DNA from: Vespa crabro
Taxonomy: Eukaryota; Arthropoda; Insecta; Hymenoptera; Vespidae
Length of the DNA: 64,000 nt
Assembly: GCF_910589235.1 (NCBI RefSeq)
Contig: NC_060961.1
Location: 10,817,454-10,881,453, forward strand
Reading direction: 5' to 3'
Below the pieces are notes generated by a model. It made no database searches. It was given only the letters and a program-made list of their open reading frames with translations, and was not told the DNA's origin. Of the stretch, positions 14,549 to 28,917 are shown in pieces; the stretch's first letter is position 1; each line of letters begins with the position of its first letter. A program made the position numbers and the translations under genes.

Positions 14549-17500
14549 TGCATCGATGGAATGTAAAATCAATGATATTGAACGAGATTTCAAGTTTTTG
14601 TTTTTCGACGATACGCGTATACGAGCGAAAAATCGTATATGCGATATGAAGGAATGTTAAAAACTATGATTCCAATATAAAAAAGATGTTCGATCTTATG
14701 AAATGCAATGTTCTGAATCGATTGGTAACATTTTCCTAACTGTGGCACAAGTATTATTAAAGATTTCACGATTTTATCTTCGCATATATCGAAATTCGCG
14801 TATGTCGATTACGTTTTTCGACAATTATCATTTGAAAACGCGTATTAAAACATAGTAAAAACATTATATTCTTGTTATATTCTTTATTCTGCATCGTTAG
14901 AATATAAAATCAATGAAATTGAACGAGATTTCAACTTTTCGTTTTTCGACGATACGCGTATATGAGCGAAAAATCGTATATACGATATGAAGACTGTTAA
15001 AAACTTTGATTCCAAAATAAAATAGATGTTTCATCTTATGAAATTCAATGTTCTGAATCGATTGGTAACATTTTCCTATGTGTGGCACAAGTATTATTAA
15101 AGATTTCACGATTTTATCTTCGCATATACCGAAATTCGCGTATGTCGATTACGTTTTTCTACAGTTATCATATGAAAACGCGTATTTAAACATAGTAAAA
15201 ACGTTATATTCTTTTTATATTCTTTATTCTGCATCGATGGAATATAAAATCAATGAAATTGAACGAGATTTCAACTTTTCGTCTTTCGACGATACGCGTA
15301 TATGAGCGAAAAATCGTATATACGATATGAAGACTGTTAAAAACTTTGGTTCCAAAATAAAATAGATGTTTGATCTTATGAAATGCAATGTTCTGAATCG
15401 TTTGGTAACATTTTCCTAACTGTGGCACAAGTATTATTAAAGATTTCACGATTTTATCTTCGCATATACCGAAATTCGCGTATGTCGATTGCGTTTTTCG
15501 ACAATTATCATATGAAAACGCGTCTTTAAACATAGTAAAAACGTTATATTCTTGTTATATTCTTTATTCTGCATCGATGGAATATAAAATCAATGAAATT
15601 GAACGAGATTTCAACTTTTCGTTTTTCGACGATACGCGTATATGAGCGAAAAATCGTATATACGATATGAAAGAATGTTAAAAACTTTGATTCCAATATA
15701 AAATAGATGTTTGATCTTATGAAATGCAATGTTCTGACTCGATTGGTAACATTTTCCAAACTGTGGCACAAGTATTATTAAAGATTTCACGATTTTATCT
15801 TCGCATATATCGAAATTCGCGTATGTCGATTACGTTTTTCGACAATTATCATATGAAAACGCGTATTTAAACATAGTAAAAGCGTTATATTCTTGTTATA
15901 TTCTTTATTCTGCATCGATAAAATTTAAAATCAATGAAATTGAACGAGATTTCAAGTTTTCGTTTTTCGACGATACGCGTATATGAGCGAAAAATCGTAT
16001 ATACGATATGAAAGAATGTTAAAATCTTTGATTACAATATAAAATAGATGTTTGATCTTATGAAATGCAATGTTCTGAATCGATTGGTAACATTTCTAAC
16101 TGTGGGACAAGTATTATTAAAGATTTCACGATTTTATCTGCGCATATACCGAAATTAGCGTATGTCGATTACGTTTTTCGACAATTATCATATGAAAACG
16201 CGTATTTAAACATATAAAAACGTTATATTCTTGGTATATTCTTTATTCTGCATCGTTAGAATATAAAATCAATGAAATTGAACGAGATTTCAACTTTTCG
16301 TCTTTCGACGATACGCGTATATGAGCGAAAAATCGCATATACGATATGAAGACTGTTAAAAACTTTGATTCCAAAATAAAATAGATGATTGATCTTATGA
16401 AATGCAATGTTCTGAATCGATTGGTAACATTTTCCTAACTGTGGCACAAGTATTATTAAAGATTTCACGATTTCATCTTCGCATATATCGAAATTCGCGT
16501 ATGTCGATTACGTTTTTCGACAATTATCATATGAAAACGCGTATTTAAACATAGTAAAAACTTTATATTCTTGTTATATTCTTTATTCTGCATTGATGGA
16601 ATATAAAATCAATGAAATTGAACGAGATTTCAAGTTTTCGTTTTTCGACGATACGTTTATATGAGCGAAAAATCGTATATACGATATGAAAGAATGTTAA
16701 AAACTTTGATTACAATATAAAATAGATGTTTGATCTTATGCAATGCAATGTTCTGAATCGATTGGTAACATTTTTCTAACTGTGGCACAAGTATTATTAA
16801 AGATTTCACGATTTTATCTGCGCATATACCGAAACTCGCGTATGTCGATTACGTTTTTCGACAATTATCATATGAAAACGCGTATTTACACATAGGAAAA
16901 ACGTTATATTCTTGTTATATTCTTTATTTTGCATGGATGGAATATAAAATCAATGAAATTGAACGAGATTTCAAGTTTTCGATTTTCGATGATACGCGTA
17001 TATGATCGAAAAATCGTATATACGATATGAAAGAATGTTAAAAACTTTGTTTCCAATATAAAATAGATGTTTGATCTTATGAAAAGCAATGTTCTGAATC
17101 GATTGGTAACATTTTCCTAACTGTGGCACAAGTATTATTAAAGATTTCACGATTTTATCATCGCATATACCGAAATTCGCGTATGTCGATTACGTTTTTC
17201 GACAATTATCATATGAAAACGCGTATTTAAACTTAGTAAAAACGTTATATTCTTGTTATATTCTTTATTCTGCATCGATGGAATATAAAATCAATGAAAT
17301 TGAACGAGATTTCAAGTTTTCGTTTTTCGACGATACGCGTATATGAGCGAAAAATCGTATATACGATATGAAAGAATGTTAAAAACTTTGATTCCAATAT
17401 AAAATAGATGTTTGATCTTATGAAATGCAATGTTCTGAATCGATTGGTAACATTTTCCTAGCTGTGGCACAAGTATTATTAAAGATTTCACGATTTTATC

Positions 17501-17611
17501 TTCGCATATACCGAAACCCGCGTATGTCGATTACGTTTTTCGACAATTATCATTTGAAAACGCGTATTTAAACATAGTAAAAACGTTATATTCTTGTTAT
17601 ATTCTTTATTG
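14549..17611. repeat. 9-mer HOR (3063 bp), copy A
   Basis: The block repeats at exactly +3063. Matching starts at 14549, after two mismatches at 14545 and 14548 (ctttcttctg against ctttattgtg). Diagnostic features are a monomer with tacgagcg and tatgcgatatgaagg at its start; a 2-bp loss in acatttctaactg near 16092; a 1-bp loss in aacatataaaaacg near 16211; and ctgcgcatatacc units with atacgtttatatg. The two small deletions are shared with copy B, so they predate the duplication. It is distinct in monomer order from the 9-mer at 25.9 kb. Confidence 0.93.
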
Positions 17612-20600
17612 TGCATCGATGGAATGTAAAATCAATGATATTGAACGAGATTTCAAGTTTTTGTTTTTCGACGATACGCGTATACGAGCGAAAAATCGTA
17701 TATGCGATATGAAGGAATGTTAAAAACTATGATTCCAATATAAAAAAGATGTTCGATCTTATGAAATGCAATGTTCTGAATCGATTGGTAACATTTTCCT
17801 AACTGTGGCACAAGTATTATTAAAGATTTCACGATTTTATCTTCGCATATATCGAAATTCGCGTATGTCGATTACGTTTTTCGACAATTATCATTTGAAA
17901 ACGCGTATTAAAACATAGTAAAAACATTATATTCTTGTTATATTCTTTATTCTGCATCGTTAGAATATAAAATCAATGAAATTGAACGAGATTTCAACTT
18001 TTCGTTTTTCGACGATACGCGTATATGAGCGAAAAATCGTATATACGATATGAAGACTGTTAAAAACTTTGATTCCAAAATAAAATAGATGTTTCATCTT
18101 ATGAAATTCAATGTTCTGAATCGATTGGTAACATTTTCCTATGTGTGGCACAAGTATTATTAAAGATTTCACGATTTTATCTTCGCATATACCGAAATTC
18201 GCGTATGTCGATTACGTTTTTCTACAATTATCATATGAAAACGCGTATTTAAACATAGTAAAAACGTTATATTCTTTTTATATTCTTTATTCTGCATCGA
18301 TGGAATATAAAATCAATGAAATTGAACGAGATTTCAACTTTTCGTCTTTCGACGATACGCGTATATGAGCGAAAAATCGTATATACGATATGAAGACTGT
18401 TAAAAACTTTGGTTCCAAAATAAAATAGATGTTTGATCTTATGAAATGCAATGTTCTGAATCGTTTGGTAACATTTTCCTAACTGTGGCACAAGTATTAT
18501 TAAAGATTTCACGATTTTATCTTCGCATATACCGAAATTCGCGTATGTCGATTGCGTTTTTCGACAATTATCATATGAAAACGCGTCTTTAAACATAGTA
18601 AAAACGTTATATTCTTGTTATATTCTTTATTCTGCATCGATGGAATATAAAATCAATGAAATTGAACGAGATTTCAACTTTTCGTTTTTCGACGATACGC
18701 GTATATGAGCGAAAAATCGTATATACGATATGAAAGAATGTTAAAAACTTTGATTCCAATATAAAATAGATGTTTGATCTTATGAAATGCAATGTTCTGA
18801 ATCGTTTGGTAACATTTTCCAAACTGTGGCACAAGTATTATTAAAGATTTCACGATTTTATCTTCGCATATATCGAAATTCGCGTATGTCGATTACGTTT
18901 TTCGACAATTATCATATGAAAACGCGTATTTAAACATAGTAAAAGCGTTATATTCTTGTTATATTCTTTATTCTGCATCGATAAAATTTAAAATCAATGA
19001 AATTGAACGAGATTTCAAGTTTTCGTTTTTCGACGATACGCGTATATGAGCGAAAAATCGTATATACGATATGAAAGAATGTTAAAATCTTTGATTACAA
19101 TATAAAATAGATGTTTGATCTTATGAAATGCAATGTTCTGAATCGATTGGTAACATTTCTAACTGTGGCACAAGTATTATTAAAGATTTCACGATTTTAT
19201 CTGCGCATATACCGAAATTAGCGTATGTCGATTACGTTTTTCGACAATTATCATATGAAAACGCGTATTTAAACATATAAAAACGTTATATTCTTGGTAT
19301 ATTCTTTATTCTGCATCGTTAGAATATAAAATCAATGAAATTGAACGAGATTTCAACTTTTCGTCTTTCGACGATACGCGTATATGAGCGAAAAATCGCA
19401 TATACGATATGAAGACTGTTAAAAACTTTGATTCCAAAATAAAATAGATGATTGATCTTATGAAATGCAATGTTCTGAATCGATTGGTAACATTTTCCTA
19501 ACTGTGGCACAAGTATTATTAAAGATTTCACGATTTCATCTTCGCATATATCGAAATTCGCGTATGTCGATTACGTTTTTCGAAAATTATCATATGAAAA
19601 CGCGTATTTAAACATAGTAAAAACTTTATATTCTTGTTATATTCTTTATTCTGCATTGATGGAATATAAAATCAATGAAATTGAACGAGATTTCAAGTTT
19701 TCGTTTTTCGACGATACGTTTATATGAGCGAAAAATCGTATATACGATATGAAAGAATGTTAAAAACTTTGATTACAATATAAAATAGATGTTTGATCTT
19801 ATGCAATGCAATGTTCTGAATCGATTGGTAACATTTTTCTAACTGTGGCACAAGTATTATTAAAGATTTCACGATTTTATCTGCGCATATACCGAAACTC
19901 GCGTATGTCGATTACGTTTTTCGACAATTATCATATGAAAACGCGTATTTACACATAGGAAAAACGTTATATTCTTGTTATATTCTTTATTTTGCATGGA
20001 TGGAATATAAAATCAATGAAATTGAACGAGATTTCAAGTTTTCGATTTTCGATGATACGCGTATATGATCGAAAAATCGTATATACGATATGAAAGAATG
20101 TTAAAAACTTTGTTTCCAATATAAAATAGATGTTTGATCTTATGAAAAGCAATGTTCTGAATCGATTGGTAACATTTTCCTAACTGTGGCACAAGTATTA
20201 TTAAAGATTTCACGATTTTATCATCGCATATACCGAAATTCGCGTATGTCGATTACGTTTTTCGACAATTATCATATGAAAACGCGTATTTAAACTTAGT
20301 AAAAACGTTATATTCTTGTTATATTCTTTATTCTGCATCGATGGAATATAAAATCAATGAAATTGAACGAGATTTCAAGTTTTCGTTTTTCGACGATACG
20401 CGTATATGAGCGAAAAATCGTATATACGATATGAAAGAATGTTAAAAACTTTGATTCCAATATAAAATAGATGTTTGATCTTATGAAATGCAATGTTCTG
20501 AATCGATTGGTAACATTTTCCTAGCTGTGGCACAAGTATTATTAAAGATTTCACGATTTTATCTTCGCATATACCGAAACCCGCGTATGTCGATTACGTT

Positions 20601-20674
20601 TTTCGACAATTATCATTTGAAAACGCGTATTTAAACATAGTAAAAACGTTATATTCTTGTTATATTCTTTATTG
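17612..20674. repeat. 9-mer HOR (3063 bp), copy B
   Basis: This is the tandem copy of the preceding block, and matching continues to 20681 before diverging (gcatcgat against gcatcgtt). I noticed only five substitutions against copy A: acaattatc for acagttatc near 18225, gaatcgtttgg for gactcgattgg near 18800 (two changes), gtggcaca for gtgggaca near 19165, and cgaaaatta for cgacaatta near 19583. That is roughly 99.8% identity by eye, which points to a recent duplication or conversion. An alignment would give the exact count. Confidence 0.93.
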
Positions 20675-22272
20675 TGCATCGTTAGAATATAAAATCAATG
20701 AAATTGAACGAGATTTCAACTTATCGTTTTTCGACGATACGCGTATATGAGCGAAAAATCGTACATACGATATAAAGACTGTTAAAAACTTTGATTCCAA
20801 AATAAAATAGATGTTTGATCTTATGAAATGGAATGTTCTGAATCGATTGGTAACATTTTCCTAACTGTGGCACAAGTATTATTAAAGATTTCACAATTTT
20901 ATATTCGCATATACCGAAATTCGCGTATGTCGCTTACGTTTTTCGACAATTATCATATGAAAACGCGTATTTACACAAGGTAAAAACGTTATATTCTTGG
21001 TATATTCTTTATTCTGCATCGTTAGAATATAAAATCAATGAAATTGAACGAGATTTCAACTTTTCGTCTTTCGACGATACGCGTATATGAGCGAAAAATC
21101 GTATATACGATATGAAGACTGTTAAAAACTTTGATTCCAAAATAAAATAGATGTTTGATCTTATGAAATGCAATGTTCTGAATCGTTTGGTAACATTTTC
21201 CTAACTGTGGCACAAGTATTATTAAAGATTTCACGATTTTATCTTCGCATATACCGAAATTCGCGTATGTCGATTGCGTTTTTCGACAATTATCATATGA
21301 AAACGCGTATTTAAAAATAGTAAAAACGTTATATTCTTGTTATATTCTTTATTCTGCATCGATAGAATGTAAAATCAATGAAATTGAACGAGATTTCAAG
21401 TTTTCGTTTTTCGACGATACGCGTATATGATCGAAAAATCGTATATACGATATGAAAGAACGTTAAAAACTTTGATTCCAATATAAAATAGATGTTTGAT
21501 CTTATGAAATGGAATGTCGTGAATCGATTGGTAAAATTTTCCTAACTGTGGCACAAGTATTATTTAAGATTTCACAATTTTATCTGCGCATATACCGAAA
21601 TTAGCGTATGTCGATTACGTTTTTCGACAATTATCATAAGAAAACGCGTATTTAAACATAGTAAAAACGTTATATTCTTGTTATATTCTTTATTCTGCAT
21701 CGATGGAATATAAAATCAATGAAATTGAACGAGATTTCAACTTTTCGTTTTTCGACGATACGCGTATATGAGCGAAAAATCGTATATACGATATGAAAGA
21801 ATGTTAAAAACTTTGATTCCAATATAAAATAGATGTTTGATCTTATGAAATGCAATGTTCTGACTCGATTGGTAACATTTTCCTAACTGTGCCACAAGTA
21901 TTATTAAAGATTTCACGATTTTATCTCCGCATATATCGAAATTCGCGTATGTCGATTACGTTTTTCGACAATTATCATATGAAAACGCGTATTTAAACAT
22001 AGTAAAAACGTTATATTCATGTAATATTCTTTATTCTGCATCGATAGAACATAATATCAATGAAATTGAACTAGATTTCAAGTTTTCGTTTTTCGACGAT
22101 ACGCGTATATGAGCGGAAAATCGTATATACGATATGAAAGAATGTTAAAAACTTTGATTCCAATATAAAATAGATGTTTGATCTTATGAAATGCAATGTT
22201 CTGAATCGATTGGTAACATTTTTCTAACTGTGGCACAAGTATTATTAAAGATTTCGCGATTTTATCTTCGCT
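20675..22272. repeat. Satellite monomers at the left/right domain transition
   Basis: About five monomers link the 3063-bp HOR to the 1704-bp HOR. The last gaagactgtt unit (340-bp type) starts near 21112. The last acattttcctaac unit lies near 21881 (in a unit with the variant gtgccacaag), and acatttttctaac begins near 22214. The unit at 20769 reads gatataaag instead of gatatgaag. One unit near 21565 has attatttaag. Only satellite sequence is present, without an insertion marking the transition. Confidence 0.8.
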
Positions 22273-23976
22273 TATACCGAAATTCGCGTATGTCGATTAC
22301 GTTTTTCGACAATTATCATATGAAAACGCGTATTTAAACATAGTACAAACGTTATATTCTTGTTATATTCTTTATTCTGCATCGATAGAACATAAAATCA
22401 ATGAAATTTTACGAGATTTCTAGTTTTCGTTTTTCGACGATACGCGTATATTAGCGAAAAATCGTATATACGATATGAAAGAATGTTAAAAACTTTGCTT
22501 ACAATATCAAATAGAAGTTTGATCTTATGAAATGCAATGTTCTGAATCGATTGGTAACATTTTTATAACTGTGGCACAAGTATTATTAAAGATTTCACGA
22601 TTTTATCTTCGTATATACCGAAATTCGCGTATGTCGATTTCGTTTTTCGACAATTATCATATGCAAACGCGTATTTTAACATAGTAAAAACGTTATATTC
22701 TTGTTATATTCTTTATTCTGCATCGATAGAACATAAAATCAATGAAATTGAACGAGATATCACGTTTTCGTTTTTCGACGATACGCGTATATGAGCGAAA
22801 AATCGTATATACGTTATGAAAGAATGTTAAAAACATTGATTCCAATATAAAATAGATGTTTGATCTTATGAAATGCAATGTTCTGAATCGATTGGTAACA
22901 TTTTTCTAACTGTGGCACAAGTATTATTAAAGATTGCACGATTTTATCTTCGCATATACCGAAATTCGCGTATGTCGATTACGTTTTTCGACAATCATCA
23001 TATGAAAACGCGTATTTAAACATAGTAAAAACGTTATATTCTTGTTATATTCTTATTCTGCATCGATAGAATATAAAATCATTGAAATTGAACGAGATTT
23101 CAAGTTTTCGTTTTTCTACGCTACGCGTATATGAGTGAAAAATCGTATATACGATATGAAAGAAAGTTAAAAACTTTGATTCCAATATAAAATAGATGTT
23201 TGATCTTATGAAATGCAATGTTCTGAATCGATTGGAAACATTTTTCTAACTGTGGCACAAGTATTATTAAAGATTTCACGATTTTATCTTCACATATACC
23301 GAAATTCGCGCATGTCGATTACGTTTTTCGTCACTTATCATATGAAAACGCGTATTTAAACATAGTAAAAACGTTATATTCATGTTATATTCTTTATTGT
23401 GCATCGATAGAATATAAAATCAATGAAATTGAAGGAGATTTCAAATTTTCGTTTTTCGACGATACGCGTATATGAGCGAAAAATCGTATATACGATATGA
23501 AAGAATGTTAAAAACTTTGATTCCAATATAAAATAGATGTTTGATCTTATGAAATGCAATTTTCTGAATCGATTGGTAACATTTTTCTAACTGTGGCACA
23601 AGTATTATTAAAAATTTCACGATTTTATCTTCGCATATAACGAAATTCGCGTATGTCGATTACGTTTTTCGACAATTATCATATGAATACGCGTATTTAA
23701 ACATAGTAAAAACGTTATATTCTTGTTATATTCTTTATTCTGCATCGTTAGAATATAAAATCAATGAAATTGAACGAGATTTCAAGTTTTCGTTTTTCGA
23801 CGATACGCGTATATGAACGAAAAATCGTATATACGATATGAAAGAATGTTAAAAACTTTGATTCCAATATAAAATAGATGTTTGATCTTATGAAATTCAA
23901 TTTTCTTAATCGTTTGGTAACATTTTTCTAACTGTGGAACAAGTATTATTAAAGATTTCACGATTTTATCTTCGCA
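22273..23976. repeat. 5-mer HOR (1704 bp), copy A
   Basis: The block repeats at +1704. The left limit is set by a mismatch at 22272 (cttatacc against catatacc). Internal marks are atagtacaaacg; aaattttacgag with tctagttttcg; a unit with tatcaaatagaag; gatatcacgttttcg; a 1-bp loss in attcttattctg near 23050; cttcacatatacc with gcgcatgtcg; and gaaggagatttcaaattt. I saw no differences between copies on reading. Private changes per monomer are more frequent here than in the left domain. Confidence 0.92.
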
Positions 23977-25680
23977 TATACCGAAATTCGCGTATGTCGA
24001 TTACGTTTTTCGACAATTATCATATGAAAACGCGTATTTAAACATAGTACAAACGTTATATTCTTGTTATATTCTTTATTCTGCATCGATAGAACATAAA
24101 ATCAATGAAATTTTACGAGATTTCTAGTTTTCGTTTTTCGACGATACGCGTATATTAGCGAAAAATCGTATATACGATATGAAAGAATGTTAAAAACTTT
24201 GCTTACAATATCAAATAGAAGTTTGATCTTATGAAATGCAATGTTCTGAATCGATTGGTAACATTTTTATAACTGTGGCACAAGTATTATTAAAGATTTC
24301 ACGATTTTATCTTCGTATATACCGAAATTCGCGTATGTCGATTTCGTTTTTCGACAATTATCATATGCAAACGCGTATTTTAACATAGTAAAAACGTTAT
24401 ATTCTTGTTATATTCTTTATTCTGCATCGATAGAACATAAAATCAATGAAATTGAACGAGATATCACGTTTTCGTTTTTCGACGATACGCGTATATGAGC
24501 GAAAAATCGTATATACGTTATGAAAGAATGTTAAAAACATTGATTCCAATATAAAATAGATGTTTGATCTTATGAAATGCAATGTTCTGAATCGATTGGT
24601 AACATTTTTCTAACTGTGGCACAAGTATTATTAAAGATTGCACGATTTTATCTTCGCATATACCGAAATTCGCGTATGTCGATTACGTTTTTCGACAATC
24701 ATCATATGAAAACGCGTATTTAAACATAGTAAAAACGTTATATTCTTGTTATATTCTTATTCTGCATCGATAGAATATAAAATCATTGAAATTGAACGAG
24801 ATTTCAAGTTTTCGTTTTTCTACGCTACGCGTATATGAGTGAAAAATCGTATATACGATATGAAAGAAAGTTAAAAACTTTGATTCCAATATAAAATAGA
24901 TGTTTGATCTTATGAAATGCAATGTTCTGAATCGATTGGAAACATTTTTCTAACTGTGGCACAAGTATTATTAAAGATTTCACGATTTTATCTTCACATA
25001 TACCGAAATTCGCGCATGTCGATTACGTTTTTCGTCACTTATCATATGAAAACGCGTATTTAAACATAGTAAAAACGTTATATTCATGTTATATTCTTTA
25101 TTGTGCATCGATAGAATATAAAATCAATGAAATTGAAGGAGATTTCAAATTTTCGTTTTTCGACGATACGCGTATATGAGCGAAAAATCGTATATACGAT
25201 ATGAAAGAATGTTAAAAACTTTGATTCCAATATAAAATAGATGTTTGATCTTATGAAATGCAATTTTCTGAATCGATTGGTAACATTTTTCTAACTGTGG
25301 CACAAGTATTATTAAAAATTTCACGATTTTATCTTCGCATATAACGAAATTCGCGTATGTCGATTACGTTTTTCGACAATTATCATATGAATACGCGTAT
25401 TTAAACATAGTAAAAACGTTATATTCTTGTTATATTCTTTATTCTGCATCGTTAGAATATAAAATCAATGAAATTGAACGAGATTTCAAGTTTTCGTTTT
25501 TCGACGATACGCGTATATGAACGAAAAATCGTATATACGATATGAAAGAATGTTAAAAACTTTGATTCCAATATAAAATAGATGTTTGATCTTATGAAAT
25601 TCAATTTTCTTAATCGTTTGGTAACATTTTTCTAACTGTGGAACAAGTATTATTAAAGATTTCACGATTTTATCTTCGCA
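23977..25680. repeat. 5-mer HOR (1704 bp), copy B
   Basis: This is the tandem duplicate of the preceding block, with matching extending to 25733, where aaaacgcg becomes aaaccgcg. All private marks of copy A recur, including the one-base loss (here near 24754) and the unusual ttttacgag. Only two copies exist in this window, so it is a recent segmental doubling and not a long homogenised HOR field. Confidence 0.92.
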
Positions 25681-25851
25681 TATACCGAAATTCGCGTATG
25701 TCGATTACGTTTTTCGACAATTATCATATGAAACCGCGTATTTAAACATAAAAAAGACGTTATGTTCTTGCTATATTCTTTATTGTGCATCGATAGAATA
25801 TAAACTCAATGAAATTGAAGGAGATTTCAAGTTTTCGTTCTTCGATGATAC
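25681..25851. repeat. Half-monomer junction between two HOR blocks
   Basis: This short satellite stretch links the 5-mer to the next 9-mer. It shows clustered private changes (aaaccgcg, aacataaaaaagacg, ttatgttcttgctat, tataaactcaatg, ttcgatgat). The later part resembles the monomer near 28150 (gaaggagatttcaag, ttcttcgatgat), so the crossover into the following block probably falls inside this interval. Confidence 0.7.
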
Positions 25852-28800
25852 GCGTATATGAGCGAAAAATCGTATATACGATATGAAAGAATGTTAAAAA
25901 CTTTGATTCCAATATAAAATAGATGTTTGATCTTATGAAATGCAACGATCTTAATCGATTGGTAACATTATTCTAACTGTGGCACAAGTATTATTAAAGA
26001 TTTCACGATTTTATCTTCGCATATAACGAAATTCGCTAATGTCGATTACGTATTTCAACAGTTATCATATGAAAACGCGTATTTAAACATAGTTAAAACG
26101 TTATATTCTTGTTATATTCTTTATTCTGCATCGATTGAATATAAAATCAATGAAATTGAACGAGATTTCAACTTTTCGTTTTTAGACGATACACGTATAT
26201 GAGCGAAAAATCGTATATACGATATGAAAGAATGTTAAAAACTTTGATTCCAATATAAAATAGATGTTTGACCTTATGAAATGCAATGTTCTGAATCGAT
26301 TGGTAACATTTTTCTATCTGTGGCATAAGTATTATTAAAGATTTCACGATTTCATCTTCGCATATACCGAAATTCGCGTATGTCGATTACGTTTTTCGAC
26401 AATTATCATATGAAAACGCGTATTTAAACAAAGGAAGAACGTTATATTCTTGTTATATTTTTTATTCTGCATCGATAGAATATAAAATCATTGAAATTGA
26501 ACGAGATTTCAAGTTTTCGTTTTTGGACGATACGCGTATATGAGCGAAAAATCGTATATACGATATGAAAGAATGTTAAAAACTTTGATTCCAATATAAA
26601 ATAGATGTTTGATCTTATGGAATGCAATGTTCTGAATCGATTGGTAACATTTTTCTAACTGTGGCACAAGTATTATTAAAGATTTCACGATTTTATCTTC
26701 GCATATACCGAAATTCTCGTATGTCGAATACGTTTTTGGACAATTATCATATGAAAACGCGCATTTGAACTTAGTAAAAACGTTATATTCTTGTTATATT
26801 CTTTATTCTGCATCGATAGAATATGAAATCAATGAAATTGAACGAGATTTCAACTTTTCGTTTTTCGACGATATGCGTATATGAGCGAAAAATCGTATAT
26901 ACGATATGAAAGATTGTTAAAAACTTTGACTCCAATATAAAATAGATGTTTGATCTTATGAAATGCAATGTTCTGATTCGATTGGTAACATTTTTCTAAC
27001 TGTGGCACAATTATTATTAAAGATTTCACGATTTTATCTTCGCATATACCGCAATTCGCGTATCTCGATAAGGTTTTTGACTATTATCATATGAAAACGC
27101 GTATTTAAACATAGTAAAAACGTCATATTCTTGTTATATTCTTTATTCTGGATCGATAGAATATAAAATCATTGTAATTGAACGAGATTTCACTTTTCGT
27201 TTTTCGACGATACGCGTATATGAGCGAAGAATCGTATATACGATATGAAAGAATGTTAAAAACTTTGATTCCAATATAAAATAGATGTTTGATCTTATGA
27301 AATGCAATGTTCTGAATCGATTGGTAACATTTTTCTAACTGTGGCACAAGTATTATTAAAGATTTCACGATTTTATCTTCGCATATACCGCAATTTGCGT
27401 ATGTCGATTACGTTTTTCGACAATTATCATATGAAAACGCGTATTTAAACATAGTAAAAACGTTATATTCTTGTTATATTCTTTATTCTGCATCGATAGA
27501 ATATAAAATCAATGAAATTGATCGAGATTACAAGTTTTCGTTTTTCGACGATACGCGTATAAGAGCGAAAAATCGTATATACGATTTGAAAGTATGTTAA
27601 AAACTTTGATTCCAATATAAATTAGATGTTTGATCTTATGAAATGCAATGTTCTGAATCGATTGGTAACATTTTTCTAACTGTGGCACAAGTATTATTAC
27701 AGATTTCACGATTTTATCTTCGCAAATACCGAAATTCGCGTACGTCGATTACGTTTTTCGACAATTATCATATGAAAACGCGTATTTAAACATAGTAGAA
27801 ACGTTATATTCTTGTTATATTCTTTATTCTGCATCGATAGAATGTAAAATCATTGAAATTGAACGAGATTTCAAGTTTTCGTTTCCTACGATACGCGTAT
27901 ATGAGCGAAAAATCGAATATACGATATGAAAGAATGTTAAAAACTTTGATTCCAATATAAAATAGATGATAGATCTTATGGAATGCAATGTTCTGAATCG
28001 ATTGGTATCATTTTTCTAACTGTGGCACAAGTATTATTAAAGATTTCACGATTTTATCTTCAGATATACCGAAATTCGCGTATGTTGATTACGTTTTTCG
28101 ACTATTATCATATGAAAACGCGTATTTAAACATAGTAGAAACGTTATATTCTTGTTATATTCTTTATTCTGCATCGATAGAATATAAAATCAATGAAATT
28201 GAAGGAGATTTCAAGTTTTCGTTCTTCGATGATACGCGTATATGAGCGAAAAATCGTATATACGATATGAAAGAATGTTAAAAACTTTGATTCCAATATA
28301 AAATAGATGTTTGATCTTATGAAATGCAACGTTCTTAATCGATTGGTAACATTATTCTAACTGTGGCACAAGTATTATTTAAGATTTCACGATTTTATCT
28401 TCGCATATAACGAAATTCGCTAATGTCGATTACGTATTTCAACAGTTATCATATGAAAACGCGTATTTAAACATAGTTAAAACGTTATATTCTTGTTATA
28501 TTCTTTATTCTGCATCGATTGAATATAAAATCAATGAAATTGAACGAGATTTCAACTTTTCGTTTTTAGACGATACACGTATATGAGCGAAAAATCGTAT
28601 ATACGATATGAAAGAATGTTAAAAACTTTGATTCCAATATAAAATAGATGTTTGACCTTATGAAATGCAATGTTCTGAATCGATTGGTAACATTTTTCTA
28701 TCTGTGGCATAAGTATTATTAAAGATTTCACGATTTCATCTTCGCATATAACGAAATTCGCGTATGTCGATTACGTTTTTCGACAATTATCATATGAAAA

Positions 28801-28917
28801 CGCGTATTTAAACAAAGGAAGAACGTTATATTCTTGTTATATTCTTTATTCTGCATCGATAGAATATGAAATCAATGAAATTGAACGAGATTTCAACTTT
28901 TCGTTTTTCGACGATAT
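25852..28917. repeat. Second 9-mer HOR (3066 bp), copy A, with nested dimer
   Basis: The block repeats at +3066 and starts after a mismatch at 25851. It holds a characteristic dimer at about 25941-26435 (aacgatct, attattctaac, cgctaatgtcg, tatttcaacag, then gaccttatg, ggcataag, aaaggaagaacg). The dimer recurs near the end of the block at about 28325-28820, seven monomers later. Other marks are gatgatagatc with ggtatca, tcgtttcctacg, a gattttggac-type change near 26522, and tcgataaggtttttgac. The block therefore looks like a 7-mer enlarged by reinsertion of its own dimer. Confidence 0.92.
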
